Below, piece after piece: positions 8,820-19,011 of a DNA stretch of 64,000 bases. The DNA lies in assembly GCF_018860965.1 (NCBI RefSeq), contig NZ_JAHKQF010000001.1, positions 51,323 to 115,322 on the forward strand, written 5' to 3'. Made by a program: the position numbers and the translations under genes. The stretch's first letter is position 1; each line of letters starts with the position of its first letter. Under the pieces are notes generated by a model. It was not told the origin of the DNA. It made no database searches and saw nothing but the letters and a program-made list of their open reading frames with translations. This DNA comes from Alteromonas sp. C1M14 (GTDB lineage: Bacteria > Pseudomonadota > Gammaproteobacteria > Enterobacterales > Alteromonadaceae).

Positions 8820-10157
8820 TTAACCCTCTTTCTCAATGGTGTTTAAACAACTGCGCAGAATAGGACCGTAGTTATATTTGCCTGGGCACACATAAGTACA
8901 CAGTGCTAAATCTTCTTCGTCCAATTCCAAACATCCCATTGCCTGAGCACTGTCAGTGTCACCGGAAATCAGATCACGCAATAACAGTGTGGGTAAGATG
9001 TCCAGCGGCATGACACGCTCATAGTTGCCGATTGGCACCATTGAACGCTCAGAACCGTTGGTGGTTGTGGTCATTTCAAACTCTTTGCTACCCAAGTGGC
9101 CTAAGTAGGCACGGGTGACAGAGTGTTTGTCAGATCCTGGTGTTAACCAACCGAAAAGGGTCTTTTCACGCCCTTCTCTCACTGCAGAAATTTGCAGATG
9201 ATAACGACCAAGGAAACCATGTACGCCTTGAGCAGTGTTACCGTAAAGAACAGAACCGCTGATAATTCGCACATCACCATCGGTCAGCTCACCCGCTGTT
9301 AATTCAGCGATATCAGCACCTAGACAAGTACGAACAAGACGAGGGTTTTTAACCGACGGACCAGCTAAGGCAACAACACGTTGGGTTGCGAGTTCACCGC
9401 TTACCACCGTGGCACCAAAGGCCATAACGTCTTGGTAGTTGATATACCAAACTGTCTTTTTCAAACCGACAGGATCAAGGTGATGAATGTGAGTACCTGG
9501 CAAACCCGCTGGATGAGGTCCAGCAAATTCAGCCACGTCTACATTGGCATCGCCAGTGGCAATATTTGCCCCTGCAGCTTTACAAACGTATACCTTACCG
9601 CCACTTAACTGGCTTAATACTTTCAATCCAGCCACAAAATCATCACTCCGTTCTGCAATAATTGCAGCCGGATCAGCCGCCAGCGGATTAGTATCCACGG
9701 CAGTGACGAAAATTGAATGAGGCGTTGAATCCAAAGCAGGTACTTTGCTGAACGGACGGGTGCGTAACGCAGTCCATAGTCCGGATTCAACAAGCAACGT
9801 TTGCAATTGTTCTTGAGAAGCGTTGGCTATCTGGTCTGCAGCAATTTTTTCAAAAGTAACAGCGTCGTCACCTTCTACTTTTACTACTACAGATTGAAGA
9901 ACACGTTTAGCACCACGGTTAACTTCTACCACTTCGCCAGCTGCCGGTGCTGTGAATTTAACGCCAGTGTTCTTTTTATCAGCAAAAAGAACTTGGCCTT
10001 TCTTCACTTTGTCACCAACTTGAACGTGCATGGTAGGCCGCATGCCTACATATTCTTCTCCCAGAATGGCAACGCGCGAAACAGCAGCTCCGTCGGAGAT
10101 TTGCTGTTGCGGCGCTCCCTTAATAGGGAGGTCGAGACCTTTCTTGATTTTTATCAT
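8820..10157 (-). CDS. nqrA: Na+-NQR subunit A
   Basis: The first gene of the nqr operon: a soluble subunit on the cytoplasmic face. The frame is open 21 codons further upstream (to 10220), but homologues start with [12 protein letters not shown], so ATG at 10157 is chosen. This gives 445 residues, the usual length. The C-terminal [19 protein letters not shown] segment is characteristic. The upstream extension is not NqrA-like and is probably leader. Confidence 0.96.
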   Translation of the reverse strand: MIKIKKGLDLPIKGAPQQQISDGAAVSRVAILGEEYVGMRPTMHVQVGDKVKKGQVLFADKKNTGVKFTAPAAGEVVEVNRGAKRVLQSVVVKVEGDDAVTFEKIAADQIANASQEQLQTLLVESGLWTALRTRPFSKVPALDSTPHSIFVTAVDTNPLAADPAAIIAERSDDFVAGLKVLSQLSGGKVYVCKAAGANIATGDANVDVAEFAGPHPAGLPGTHIHHLDPVGLKKTVWYINYQDVMAFGATVVSGELATQRVVALAGPSVKNPRLVRTCLGADIAELTAGELTDGDVRIISGSVLYGNTAQGVHGFLGRYHLQISAVREGREKTLFGWLTPGSDKHSVTRAYLGHLGSKEFEMTTTTNGSERSMVPIGNYERVMPLDILPTLLLRDLISGDTDSAQAMGCLELDEEDLALCTYVCPGKYNYGPILRSCLNTIEKEG

Positions 10158-10722
10158 ACGTAATCGCACTACTCTAATAGAAGAACCCTTATGCATGACT
10201 GCAGCAACCGCTGCCTGCATGCAGAAGCGCTCTTATATAAACAGGTACCGTTACCTGAATGTATTGAATTTCCCTTGCAACGTTCCTACAAACTCTTGAG
10301 GAGTTCGTAATCTAAAAAAACGTGCCAAGAATATAATTATTGTTTTGTGCCGACGCGCTCGCCAAGCTTTTAAAGCCCGTGAATAATGCGTACAGAAGCC
10401 AGTGTGGGAAGTTAAGAGAAAACACCCCTGACTTAACTACGGGATCTTAGCATTATTGCACAAGGTTAAGCTATGCAAATAATGGATTATCCACAATTTT
10501 TGTTAATAGTTAATATTCGCGACGCATTATACCGGTAAAGACGAAAAAACGACAATGTGCTTCATACCGCTACCTAGATTGCCGATGACATCTTATCAAC
10601 CTAGTTACAAACACACAAAATAAGCGTTTAAAACACATTTCATTTATTTTCGGCGACGCATTTTAACACACTTTTATCGTCTTCGAGGAGAGACTTGTCG
10701 CTTAAAACTTGTTCACAAACGC
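10158..10722. other. Long leader / intergenic region upstream of nqrA
   Basis: About 560 bases without a convincing gene separate nqrA from the fabV terminator. It holds a good minus-strand promoter candidate (10526-10555), an inverted repeat AGTTAAG/CTTAACT (10410-10416 and 10432-10438), and a single perfect DnaA-box nonamer TTATCCACA (10487-10495). If the promoter is real, the nqr message has a leader of about 360 bases. Confidence 0.6.
10526..10555 (-). promoter_or_regulatory. Putative sigma-70 promoter of the nqr operon
   Basis: On the minus strand a perfect TATAAT (plus 10526-10531) is preceded by TTGTCG (plus 10550-10555) at an 18-base spacing. The -35 matches consensus at four of six positions. 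No better candidate was found nearer to nqrA. Confidence 0.5.
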
Positions 10723-10752
10723 AAAGAAGCCGTCGACAACGACGGCTTCTTT
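10723..10752 (-). terminator. Intrinsic terminator after fabV
   Basis: Thirteen-base perfect arms (10723-10735 and 10740-10752, core GAAGCCGTCG) around a 4-base loop, 17 bases after the fabV stop. The hairpin insulates the nqr promoter region from fabV. Confidence 0.8.
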
Positions 10753-10769
10753 TCATTAAAGAGCGTAAA

Positions 10770-11948
10770 TTACCATGAAACGATGGGGTCGACATCGGCA
10801 TCATAATCAACACCGGCAAGGCCAAAACCAAACAGTTTCAGAAATTCATAGTTATACCCTGCGTAATCGCTAAGTTCATGGAAGTTTTCTTGGGTCACCT
10901 GATCCCACAGCGCTTTAATTTTAGCTTGCGTGGCATCGTTGGTTTCTTTTCCATCCATCCGATAACGATTCGCTTCATCTAGGGTGGGTGTTTCACCATA
11001 AAGGCAGTGGTTATACAAACCAAAAATTTGTTCGATACAGCCTTCGTGAGTCCCTTCTTCCTTCATCACTTTATAAATTAACGAAATATATAAAGGCATA
11101 ACTGGAATTGCTGAGCTTGCTTGGGTAACCAACGCTTTCAACGACGACACATGGGCATCGACCAGTAGGTCGGTGTGCTTACCAATGATAGCCGCGGCAG
11201 CACGGTCTAGATCTTCTTTCGCTTTACCGATGGTAGCCTGACCATAAATAGGCCAGGTGAGTTCTTTGCCGATATAAGTATAGGCGGTGGTTTTACAGCC
11301 TTGGGCTAACACGCCGGCATCGGCTAGTGCGTCAATCCAACGTTCCCAGTCTTCACCACCCATCACCTTAATGGTGTCTGCAATTTCTTCGTCTGACGCT
11401 GGCTCTAACGTCACATCATGGACTTTATCTTTATCGGTATCATAGGTTTTGGTGGTATAAGCTTGACCCACCGGCTTCAATGTAGAGCGATAAGTCTCAC
11501 CAGTTGTGGGATCGGTCCGACGAGGCGAAGCCAAACTGTAGATCACTAGGTCAATTTCACCTAGGTCTTGTTTAATCTGTGCAATAACGTCATCTTTTAT
11601 TTCATCAGAGAATGCATCACCGTTAAGGGTTTTGGCATACAGGTCGTTTGCTTTCGCCTGTTGATGAAACGCGGCGGTGTTATACCAGCCCGCAGTGGCA
11701 GTTTTGCGTTCTGTGGGCGCTTTTTCAAAACACACACCCAAGGTTTTTGCACCATACCCAAAGGCTGAGGTTATACGTGACGCCAACCCATATCCTGTCG
11801 AACAACCAATAACCAGCACATTTTTTGGCCCTTCCCCTAATTCGCCTTGTTCACGAATATAGTCAATCTGTTCAGCCACGGAAGCTGCACAACCTACAGG
11901 GTGGGAATTTGTACAGATAAAGCCTCTTACTTTAGGCTTGATAACCAT
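10770..11948 (-). CDS. fabV: NADH-dependent trans-2-enoyl-ACP/CoA reductase
   Basis: FabV catalyses the last reduction of the fatty-acid elongation cycle. It is a triclosan-tolerant alternative to FabI. The 392-residue length is typical. The N-terminus MVIKPKVRGFICTNSHPVGC and the nucleotide-binding GCSTGYGLASRI are family hallmarks. The active-site pattern Tyr-x8-Lys is present in IYGQATIGKAK. SD AAAGGA lies seven bases before ATG 11948. The gene stands alone, with a terminator behind it. Confidence 0.97.
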   Translation of the reverse strand: MVIKPKVRGFICTNSHPVGCAASVAEQIDYIREQGELGEGPKNVLVIGCSTGYGLASRITSAFGYGAKTLGVCFEKAPTERKTATAGWYNTAAFHQQAKANDLYAKTLNGDAFSDEIKDDVIAQIKQDLGEIDLVIYSLASPRRTDPTTGETYRSTLKPVGQAYTTKTYDTDKDKVHDVTLEPASDEEIADTIKVMGGEDWERWIDALADAGVLAQGCKTTAYTYIGKELTWPIYGQATIGKAKEDLDRAAAAIIGKHTDLLVDAHVSSLKALVTQASSAIPVMPLYISLIYKVMKEEGTHEGCIEQIFGLYNHCLYGETPTLDEANRYRMDGKETNDATQAKIKALWDQVTQENFHELSDYAGYNYEFLKLFGFGLAGVDYDADVDPIVSW

Positions 11949-12030
11949 AGTATTTGTTCCTTTGTAAATAATGCCGGTATTGTAATGGTGTGCCGGGGGA
12001 TAACAACTCTGAGCAGATGCTCAGCGTAAG

Positions 12031-12056
12031 AAAAACGGTGACAAAATTGTCACCGT
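12031..12056 (-). terminator. Intrinsic terminator after fklB
   Basis: Ten-base arms ACGGTGACAA (12035-12044) and its complement (12047-12056), directly behind the fklB stop. On the minus strand the stem is followed by five U. A T-run on the plus side makes it look bidirectional. Confidence 0.8.
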
Positions 12057-12065
12057 GTTGTTTTT

Positions 12066-12686
12066 TTAGCCCAGAATATCTAACAATTCAACGTCAAATA
12101 TTAAGGTAGTGTAAGGGGCAATTGCGCCGCCAGCACCTTGTTCGCCGTATGCCAACTCATAAGGTACATACAGTTTCCATTTTGACCCTACAGGCATAAG
12201 TTGAAGCGCTTCAGTCCAGCCACGAATCACACCATTGACTGGGAACTCTGCAGGTTGGCCACGCTTATACGAGCTATCAAATACCGAACCGTCAATTAAC
12301 GTACCGTGATAATGAACCCGCACTGTGCTGTCTGCTGAAGGCTTATCACCTTCTCCGGCTTCCACCACTTCATATTGCAGGCCGCTGTCAGTCACTGTGA
12401 CTTCATCGCGCTCGGCATTTTTAGTTAGAAAGGCATTACCTTCTTCAATGACGGCTTTGCTTTCTTCTTCTTTTTCGGCTTGCATACGCTGATGAATCTC
12501 ACCAAATGCATTACGCAGCGTATCGGTATCTACTTGAGATGCTTCACCGCTAAACGCATCGCGGATGCCCTCAACAACGGCATCAAGGGATAAGCCCTCA
12601 AACGGGTTGGATTTTAGTTGCTCTCCCATTTGGAAACCAACCCCATAACTTGCTTGCGTCTCTACGCTGGAAAATTTGTCTGTCAC
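12066..12686 (-). CDS. fklB: FKBP-type peptidyl-prolyl isomerase
   Basis: A 206-residue Mip/FklB-type prolyl isomerase. The N-terminal half is the helical dimerisation domain (YGVGFQMGEQL and the charged helix near residues 70-90). The C-terminal FKBP domain contains VRVHYHGTLIDGSVFDSSY, GWTEALQLMPVGSKWKLYVP and AYGEQGAGGAIAPYTTLIFDVEL. There is no signal peptide, so it is cytoplasmic FklB rather than periplasmic FkpA. The start is GTG at 12686, with AGGAG five bases upstream. It is divergent from ppc. Confidence 0.93.
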   Translation of the reverse strand: MTDKFSSVETQASYGVGFQMGEQLKSNPFEGLSLDAVVEGIRDAFSGEASQVDTDTLRNAFGEIHQRMQAEKEEESKAVIEEGNAFLTKNAERDEVTVTDSGLQYEVVEAGEGDKPSADSTVRVHYHGTLIDGSVFDSSYKRGQPAEFPVNGVIRGWTEALQLMPVGSKWKLYVPYELAYGEQGAGGAIAPYTTLIFDVELLDILG

Positions 12687-12920
12687 ATTGACTCCTGAAA
12701 TTAAATTACAAGATTTGTTTAGTTTTCAGTCAAAAATAGCCTACCTAGCAGGGACTAATTTAACTTGCGACGGAGTGTATCATATCGCCCGCTAAGTTGC
12801 TCAGGGCCTGAGATCCATCGAAATAACCATTTCATTGTTGCTTAATTTATAACTTAAAGTGGTTAGACAACATTATTCAGAATGAAGTATGGTTAAAGGC
12901 ATATTATGTTGGAGGATGCT

Positions 12921-15542
12921 ATGCAATCACACTATGATGCTGAGCTGAAAGATACAGTTCGGTACCTGGGAACAGTTCTTGGCGAAACCATAAAAGCCGA
13001 ATTAGGGCAGGAATGGTTAGACCGTATTGAGACAATTCGAAAAGACGGTAGATCGTCTTATCAAGGCGATTCGGCATGCAGTGAAGAACTGAAAGAAATT
13101 TTCACCGATCTATCAGATGCTGACTTACTCACCGTTGGCCGTGCCTTCGCACAATTTCTCACCCTAGGTAATATCGCTGAGCAAGAATACAACAGTGCCA
13201 TGAGCGTAGATGCGTCGATGGATACACTGTTTACTCATCTAGATAAAGCGCAACTATCCACTGAAAACGTGCAAAAAGCGGTATCAAAGCTGAATATCGA
13301 CTTAGTGCTTACCGCTCACCCCACAGAGGTGACCCGTCGCACGTTAATCCATAAGCAAAAAGAGCTTGCTCAGTGCTTGCAGGATATTCATCAAGAAAGC
13401 TTAGACCCCCTTGAAAGACGCCGTATTGAGACACGCATTGCCGATCTTATCAGTCAATCATGGCATACCGAAGAAATTCGTTCTGTGCGTCCCACACCAG
13501 TGGATGAAGCTCGTTGGGGTTTCTCGGTTATCGAAAATTCACTATGGGAAGCCGTACCTGATTTTCTTCGTGAACTAGATGAACGTCTAAAACAAGATTA
13601 CAACGTTGGCCTACCTCTTGATGCGTCACCGGTGCAATTTAGTTCTTGGATGGGCGGCGACCGCGATGGTAACCCTTTTGTTACCGCCGAGCTCACAGAG
13701 CAAGTGTTGCTATTAGCCCGTAAACGAGCAGCCAAGCTTTTTGCATCCGATTTAGATCGCCTGCAAGTTGAGCTATCCATGTTTGATTGTAGTCAAGCCT
13801 TGCGTGATGCAGTAGGCGAAGACAACGAACCCTATCGCGCATTGCTGCGCCCCTTGGTACAACGATGTGGGGCCACCCGCGACGGTATTGCCGACTACCT
13901 GGCTGGCAAGAAAGTCGATCAATCCAATTGGGTGCAATCGAATGAAGAACTGCTAGCCCCATTAATGATGTGTTATGAGTCATTGGTAGAATGTGGCATG
14001 AGCGTCACTGCAAACGGTCTGTTGCTCGACACCATTCGCCGGGTAAGATGTTTTGGCGTCCATCTTTTACGCTTGGATATTCGTCAAGATTCAGAACGCC
14101 ATGCCGATGTTTTCAGTGAAATTACCCGGTATCTCGGTTTAGGCGATTACGCCCAATGGAGCGAAGCTGACAAACAAGCTTTCTTGCTACGAGAATTAAG
14201 CTCAAAACGCCCGCTATTCCCTGCTGTCTGGGATGCATCGGATGACGTAAACGAAGTACTGGCAACTTGTAAAACCATTGCTCAACACAGTGAAGAAGGC
14301 TTTGGTATTTATATTATTTCCATGGCCAGTGAGGCATCGGACGTACTTGCTGTGCAGCTACTGTTAAAAGAAGCTGGCGTGGATTGGCCAATGCCGGTAG
14401 CTCCACTGTTTGAAACACTTGATGACCTTAACAACTCTCCGGCAGTGATGCAGAACTTGCTTTCTATCGACTGGTATCGAGGGTACACAAAAGGTCGTCA
14501 GTACGTGATGATTGGGTACTCTGATTCAGCCAAAGATGCGGGTGCACTTGCCGCAGGCTGGGCACAATATGAGTCTCAAGAAGCCTTAGTTAAGGTGGCG
14601 GGTGACTTCAACACCACGCTAACTTTATTCCACGGACGTGGCGGCACCATTGGACGTGGTGGACTACCGGCCCATGCAGCCATTCACTCCCAACCTCCTG
14701 GCTCTCTTGACGGTGGCTTTAGGGTAACCGAGCAAGGCGAAACCATTCGCTATAAATTTGGTATGCCAAAACTGGCCAAGCGTAGCCTAGGTATCTATGC
14801 CTCTGCCATTATTGAAGCCATGTTGTTTCCACCACCAGAGCCTAAACCAGAATGGCGTGATTTAATTACCAAGATGGCAGCAGCAGGACGGGATAATTAC
14901 CGTCAAACCGTGCGTCACGACAAAGACTTTGTTCCTTATTTTCGAGTCGCCACGCCAGAACAAGAACTGGGTAAATTGCCGCTAGGTAGTCGCCCATCGA
15001 AACGTAAGCCTTCTGGTGGCATCGAAAGCTTGCGAGCGATTCCTTGGATATTTGCTTGGGCACAAACTCGCCTAGTATTGCCTTCTTGGTTAGGTGTGAT
15101 GCGCGCTATCGACGCGGTCAAAGCTGAAAGCGACCCGGTTATTGTTGAGGAAATGTTTGCAAACTGGCCTTTCTACCGTTCACGGTTATCGATGCTGGAC
15201 ATGGTTTTTCAAAAATCCGATCCCCGTATTAGTAAAGCCTATGACGAGCGTCTTGTGCCTGAAGAATTAAAACACTTTGGCGAAGCATTGCGTGAGGAAC
15301 TATCAGAAAGCATCAATTCACTACTTTCCCTCACTGGACAAGAAAGTATTATGGATAAAGACCCTCTGGGTAAAGAATCCATGAATATCCGTGCTGGCTA
15401 TTTACAGCCGCTGCATTACCTACAAATCGAATTACTCGATCGTATTCGAAAAGCCGGTGATGAAGCACATAATTCCGTGCTAGAGCGCGCAATGATGGTC
15501 ACCATCGCAGGTATTGCTATCGGTATGCGTAATACCGGTTAA
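12921..15542 (+). CDS. ppc: Phosphoenolpyruvate carboxylase
   Basis: Carboxylates PEP to oxaloacetate, replenishing the TCA cycle. The 873-residue protein has the catalytic His in LTAHPTEVTRRT (about residue 138), the FHGRGGTIGRGG loop, and the C-terminal pattern ending in RNTG, which lies at the aspartate-binding allosteric site in this family. ATG 12921 is chosen over the in-frame ATG at 12906, because GGAGG (12911-12915) ends five bases before it. A strong terminator follows. mdh further along acts on its product. Confidence 0.98.
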   Translation: MQSHYDAELKDTVRYLGTVLGETIKAELGQEWLDRIETIRKDGRSSYQGDSACSEELKEIFTDLSDADLLTVGRAFAQFLTLGNIAEQEYNSAMSVDASMDTLFTHLDKAQLSTENVQKAVSKLNIDLVLTAHPTEVTRRTLIHKQKELAQCLQDIHQESLDPLERRRIETRIADLISQSWHTEEIRSVRPTPVDEARWGFSVIENSLWEAVPDFLRELDERLKQDYNVGLPLDASPVQFSSWMGGDRDGNPFVTAELTEQVLLLARKRAAKLFASDLDRLQVELSMFDCSQALRDAVGEDNEPYRALLRPLVQRCGATRDGIADYLAGKKVDQSNWVQSNEELLAPLMMCYESLVECGMSVTANGLLLDTIRRVRCFGVHLLRLDIRQDSERHADVFSEITRYLGLGDYAQWSEADKQAFLLRELSSKRPLFPAVWDASDDVNEVLATCKTIAQHSEEGFGIYIISMASEASDVLAVQLLLKEAGVDWPMPVAPLFETLDDLNNSPAVMQNLLSIDWYRGYTKGRQYVMIGYSDSAKDAGALAAGWAQYESQEALVKVAGDFNTTLTLFHGRGGTIGRGGLPAHAAIHSQPPGSLDGGFRVTEQGETIRYKFGMPKLAKRSLGIYASAIIEAMLFPPPEPKPEWRDLITKMAAAGRDNYRQTVRHDKDFVPYFRVATPEQELGKLPLGSRPSKRKPSGGIESLRAIPWIFAWAQTRLVLPSWLGVMRAIDAVKAESDPVIVEEMFANWPFYRSRLSMLDMVFQKSDPRISKAYDERLVPEELKHFGEALREELSESINSLLSLTGQESIMDKDPLGKESMNIRAGYLQPLHYLQIELLDRIRKAGDEAHNSVLERAMMVTIAGIAIGMRNTG

Positions 15543-15550
15543 TCCTGTCT

Positions 15551-15588
15551 TAACGCAGGTTCGTAAGCGAACCTGCGTTATTATTTTT
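15551..15588 (+). terminator. Intrinsic terminator after ppc
   Basis: Thirteen-base arms (15551-15563 and 15568-15580, core CGCAGGTTCG) with a TAAG loop, followed by a T-rich tract. It lies 8 bases after the ppc stop. Confidence 0.88.
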
Positions 15589-15816
15589 AATCTCTTCTCG
15601 CGACCCGTCATCCTCGTCGCTAGCAAAATCTGTCTGCAATCAAACTCAGCTCACTATTGGTCAATTTTTTACCTAAATCACAGGCCACATAGCAGGTGTA
15701 TTGCCATATACACTGTGATTATGCTCGGAAAATCTCCCGCAGCCCTTCTAAAAAAGAATAATTACTATTACCATGTGGCTTCATTATTTTGATCATCATT
15801 ACAACGTGAGTCACTC

Positions 15817-16416
15817 ATGAGATTATCTATTGGTAGCGCCCGTCAATGGCACTGGATTTCCGCAGCGATATGCCTAGCCGGTATGCTCATGTTTGCCATC
15901 ACAGGGATTACCCTTAATCACGCCGCAGATATTACCGTTGAACCGCATGTCACAGATGTAGAAGTCACTGTCCCTGCCTCTTTGTTAACCACAATTACCG
16001 CCCTACCAGACGGGAATATCCCGCTGCCCGCAGAACTAAAGCAATGGTTAAGCAAGGAATACGGCATTAACCCTCCTTCCAGTAAATCTGCGGAATGGGA
16101 TGGTGTAGAGCTTTATCTTTCCTGGCCTGGACCAGGCCAGGACCACTGGCTAGCTATCGATACTGAGGTCGGCGAATTGGTGTATGAAGGGGTGGATAGA
16201 GGCTGGATCGCTTATTTTAACGACTTGCACAAAGGAAGAGACACGGGCACAGCTTGGCGGTGGTTTATCGACATCTTTTCGGTGGTGGTGATCATCTTTA
16301 CGGTTACCGGATTACAACTTTTAATCAAGCAAGCCCCTCATAAGTCCTCCACATGGCCGGTTACCGCACTCAGTGTGCTTATACCTGTATTGATCATGCT
16401 TGTTTTCATTCACTAA
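15817..16416 (+). CDS. PepSY-associated transmembrane protein
   Basis: A 199-residue membrane protein of the PepSY-TM group. TM1 is at about residues 13-34, a periplasmic domain spans about 35-145, then comes the typical LHKGRDTGTAWRWFIDIFSVVVIIFTVTGL stretch leading into TM2 (positions 16231-16320). A third helix lies at the C-terminus. The diflavin reductase gene starts 15 bases downstream, so the two probably work as one unit. In other bacteria PepSY-TM proteins and flavin reductases are fused or adjacent and are linked to ferric-siderophore reduction. That role is an inference here. Confidence 0.8.
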   Translation: MRLSIGSARQWHWISAAICLAGMLMFAITGITLNHAADITVEPHVTDVEVTVPASLLTTITALPDGNIPLPAELKQWLSKEYGINPPSSKSAEWDGVELYLSWPGPGQDHWLAIDTEVGELVYEGVDRGWIAYFNDLHKGRDTGTAWRWFIDIFSVVVIIFTVTGLQLLIKQAPHKSSTWPVTALSVLIPVLIMLVFIH

Positions 16417-16431
16417 CCCGGACTTATTGCT

Positions 16432-17895
16432 GTGACCGAGTCTCAACGCTTACTGCTAGCCCTTGTCCTTACGCTTATCTACATGGTTTGGGTGGGGGTA
16501 TTGCTATGGCGCCATTATCTACCCAAGCTGACCAAAAAGCCGATAAATCAAGGTTCATTTCTTATTGCCTATGCCAGCCAGTCAGGCAATGCCCGCGCCC
16601 TGGCCCAGCAATACGCCGATGAGAAATCTCCCCAGCACAGCGTAGTGGTCACACCGTTATCTGAGCTGTCCCTTCGCCACCTGGCCAACACCCAACGGGC
16701 GTTATTTGTGGTCAGTACCTATGGACATGGCGAGCCGCCGGACAATGGTCGCGCCTTTTTTATGAAGTTACAAAATGCCGTTAAGCAAACGTTGTCATTA
16801 CAAGCACTCACCTTCGATATGGTTGCCTTAGGTGACAGTCACTACACCCATTTTTGTGGCTTTGGTGAAAAACTGTTTCAACTACTGGAACAATGTGGTG
16901 CCACAGCCGCATCAGCGCTGACCCGTTTAGACCATGCCAAAGGAGAAACGGGCAAAAGTGCCGTCTCTTTCGCCACCGGTAACACTAACACCCTTGTACT
17001 CGAAGACCGGCAGCAGCTTAACAAGATGTCGCCTAACCCACTGTTTGAGATTGCACTTTCCGGCCACAACGCAACCTGGGAAGCCGGAGATATTCTTGAT
17101 ATTCTGCCCGCTAACAGTGAACAAGACATCGCTTACTGGCTTAACAGCCACAATATCAATGGCGATTTAGAATTTGATTACCAAGACCAAGCCTGGACCG
17201 CAAAACGCTGGCTGACCCATCGGCAACTAAATACGCCTAGCACTGCATCCTCCCCGGTGGCGATTCTTACCGCTCTGCCGCTTGTGGCCACACGTAGTTA
17301 TACCATTGCGTCAATTTGTGAAGAAAATAGCCTTAAACTTATTGTACGCCAGCATAAACAAGACAATGGTAAGCTTGGGCTGTGTTCAGGCTGGTTAACA
17401 CACCATGTTCATTGCGGTAGCCCAATAAGAGCGAAAATAAAACATAACCCAGCCTGCCACATTCCCATATTGCCCACACCACTTTTATTGATTGGCGCCG
17501 GAAGTGGTTTAGCCGGCATACGAGCCCAGTTTGCTAAATTTTCCCAATCTACAATATCGCCCCGCCCCACCAGTATTTGGCTCATTTTTGGTGAACGCTC
17601 CCCTAACAACGACGATGTCCTTGAACAGGTTATTGATGTTAACCATGCAGCTACTGCCATTCGTGTCGATAAGGTATTTTCACGGTGCCCAAAACAACCT
17701 CGTTATGTGCAAGATAAACTAATGCAATCTGCCGAGGAGATAAAAAACCTGGTACTTAAAGGTGGGCAAATCTATGTATGCGGTAGCTACGAAGGCATGG
17801 GTGAAGGGGTACATCAGGCATTACTAGACATTCTAGGTGAAGCGCAAGTACAACATCTCATTGACCAACAGCGCTATCACAGAGACACCTATTAA
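16432..17895 (+). CDS. Membrane-anchored diflavin reductase (flavodoxin + ferredoxin-NADP reductase domains)
   Basis: A 487-residue CysJ-like oxidoreductase. An N-terminal membrane helix lies at about residues 5-26. A flavodoxin domain contains ASQSGNARALAQQ, VSTYGHGEPPDNGRAFF and ALGDSHYTHFCGFG. A reductase module has the FAD motif TRSYTIAS, the NADPH-binding IGAGSGLAGIRAQF, and the C-terminal YVCGSYEGMGEGV. It is shorter than CysJ (about 600), and no sulfite reductase haem subunit is near, so sulfite reduction is unlikely. It probably passes NADPH electrons through FAD and FMN to the preceding PepSY-TM protein. The start is GTG. Confidence 0.85.
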   Translation: MTESQRLLLALVLTLIYMVWVGVLLWRHYLPKLTKKPINQGSFLIAYASQSGNARALAQQYADEKSPQHSVVVTPLSELSLRHLANTQRALFVVSTYGHGEPPDNGRAFFMKLQNAVKQTLSLQALTFDMVALGDSHYTHFCGFGEKLFQLLEQCGATAASALTRLDHAKGETGKSAVSFATGNTNTLVLEDRQQLNKMSPNPLFEIALSGHNATWEAGDILDILPANSEQDIAYWLNSHNINGDLEFDYQDQAWTAKRWLTHRQLNTPSTASSPVAILTALPLVATRSYTIASICEENSLKLIVRQHKQDNGKLGLCSGWLTHHVHCGSPIRAKIKHNPACHIPILPTPLLLIGAGSGLAGIRAQFAKFSQSTISPRPTSIWLIFGERSPNNDDVLEQVIDVNHAATAIRVDKVFSRCPKQPRYVQDKLMQSAEEIKNLVLKGGQIYVCGSYEGMGEGVHQALLDILGEAQVQHLIDQQRYHRDTY

Positions 17896-17914
17896 AATAC
17901 CGAGCGGCAACCAC

Positions 17915-17949
17915 AAAAAAGCCGGCTGAAAACAGCCGGCTTTTTTTTT
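17915..17949. terminator. Bidirectional terminator between diflavin reductase and mdh
   Basis: Arms 17915-17928 and 17933-17946 (core GCCGGCTG) around AAAA, with an A-run on the left and a T-run on the right. It serves both converging genes. Confidence 0.92.
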
Positions 17950-17962
17950 ATAAATACAAAAC

Positions 17963-18901
17963 TTAGCTGTTTACGAACTCAACACCAATTTTGATGTCGC
18001 CACGTAAACCTTCTAGCATGTCTTCTTTGGCTTTTTGCTCAAAGGCACTTAGCTCACCGTAAGGTAGAATTTCTTCAACACCGTTTGGCCCTAAACGCAC
18101 TGGGTGAGAGAAGAATGCAGCATCTTCGCTATCGTCGGTTTGTACGTACGTGTACTCAACCACATTTTCACCTTGCATTGCTGCAACTAAAGACAGGCAG
18201 AAGCGCGCAGCGGCCTGACCCATTGAAAGTGTAGCAGAACCGCCGCCAGCTTTCGCTTCAACAACTTCGGTACCCGCGTTTTGAATACGAGTAGTCAAGC
18301 TTGCTACTTCATCGTCAGTGAAAGAAACACCTTCAACTTGAGACAATAAAGGCAGAATAGTTGTACCAGAGTGACCACCGATAACAGGAACGTGAACACT
18401 AGAAACGTCTAACCCTTTAAGATCGGCTACAAAGGTTTCAGCACGGATCACATCCAGTGTAGTAACACCAAACAATTTGTTCTTGTCATACACGCCTTTT
18501 GCTTTTAGCGTTTCCGCAGCAATAGCTACTGTGGTATTTACTGGGTTAGTAATGATACCAACGCAAGCAGATGGGCAATGTTCCGCAACACCTTCGATAA
18601 GTGCTTTTACAATGCCAGCGTTAATATTGAACAAGTCTGAACGGTCCATACCAGGCTTACGAGGTACACCCGCTGGGATCAGAACCACGTCACAACCTGT
18701 CAGTGCTCCGCCCAAGTCATCTTTACCATGACCGGTAACTTTCACCGCTGTGGGGATGTGGCTCAGGTCTACTGCAACACCTGGAACAACAGGCGCAACA
18801 TCGTACAATGCCAATTCAGAACCTGCTGGCAATTGTGTTTTCAATAACAATGACAACGCTTGACCAATACCACCGGCAGCACCTAACACGGCTACTTTCA
18901 T
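17963..18901 (-). CDS. mdh: Malate dehydrogenase
   Basis: NAD-dependent interconversion of malate and oxaloacetate. The 312-residue protein has the Rossmann motif [14 protein letters not shown] (residues 7-20), the substrate-binding [12 protein letters not shown], and the catalytic [20 protein letters not shown] precedes the ATG. It is divergent from argR, the same arrangement as in Escherichia coli. The ARG boxes in the shared region lie 110-150 bases upstream of mdh and could affect it too. Confidence 0.98.
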   Translation of the reverse strand: MKVAVLGAAGGIGQALSLLLKTQLPAGSELALYDVAPVVPGVAVDLSHIPTAVKVTGHGKDDLGGALTGCDVVLIPAGVPRKPGMDRSDLFNINAGIVKALIEGVAEHCPSACVGIITNPVNTTVAIAAETLKAKGVYDKNKLFGVTTLDVIRAETFVADLKGLDVSSVHVPVIGGHSGTTILPLLSQVEGVSFTDDEVASLTTRIQNAGTEVVEAKAGGGSATLSMGQAAARFCLSLVAAMQGENVVEYTYVQTDDSEDAAFFSHPVRLGPNGVEEILPYGELSAFEQKAKEDMLEGLRGDIKIGVEFVNS

Positions 18902-19011
18902 ACCATTTCTCCTATGGAAATCTACTTGTCGAATAAACGGAGCGTCACACTAAAACAACGCTCGGCAAAACTCAATCACCCGATGGTCTTATGTCAGAAT
19001 ATCGGGCATTC

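Noticed and set aside
10487..10495. Perfect DnaA box TTATCCACA as sign of an origin
   Set aside because: A single 9-mer is expected about once by chance in a window of this size, and no cluster, AT-rich unwinding element or dnaA/gidA context is present.
10640..10831. 63-codon minus-strand ORF overlapping the fabV end
   Set aside because: It lies in another frame of fabV and through its terminator, with no protein features.
15514..15792. 92-codon plus-strand ORF after ppc
   Set aside because: It overlaps the ppc end and the terminator, and its composition is not protein-like.
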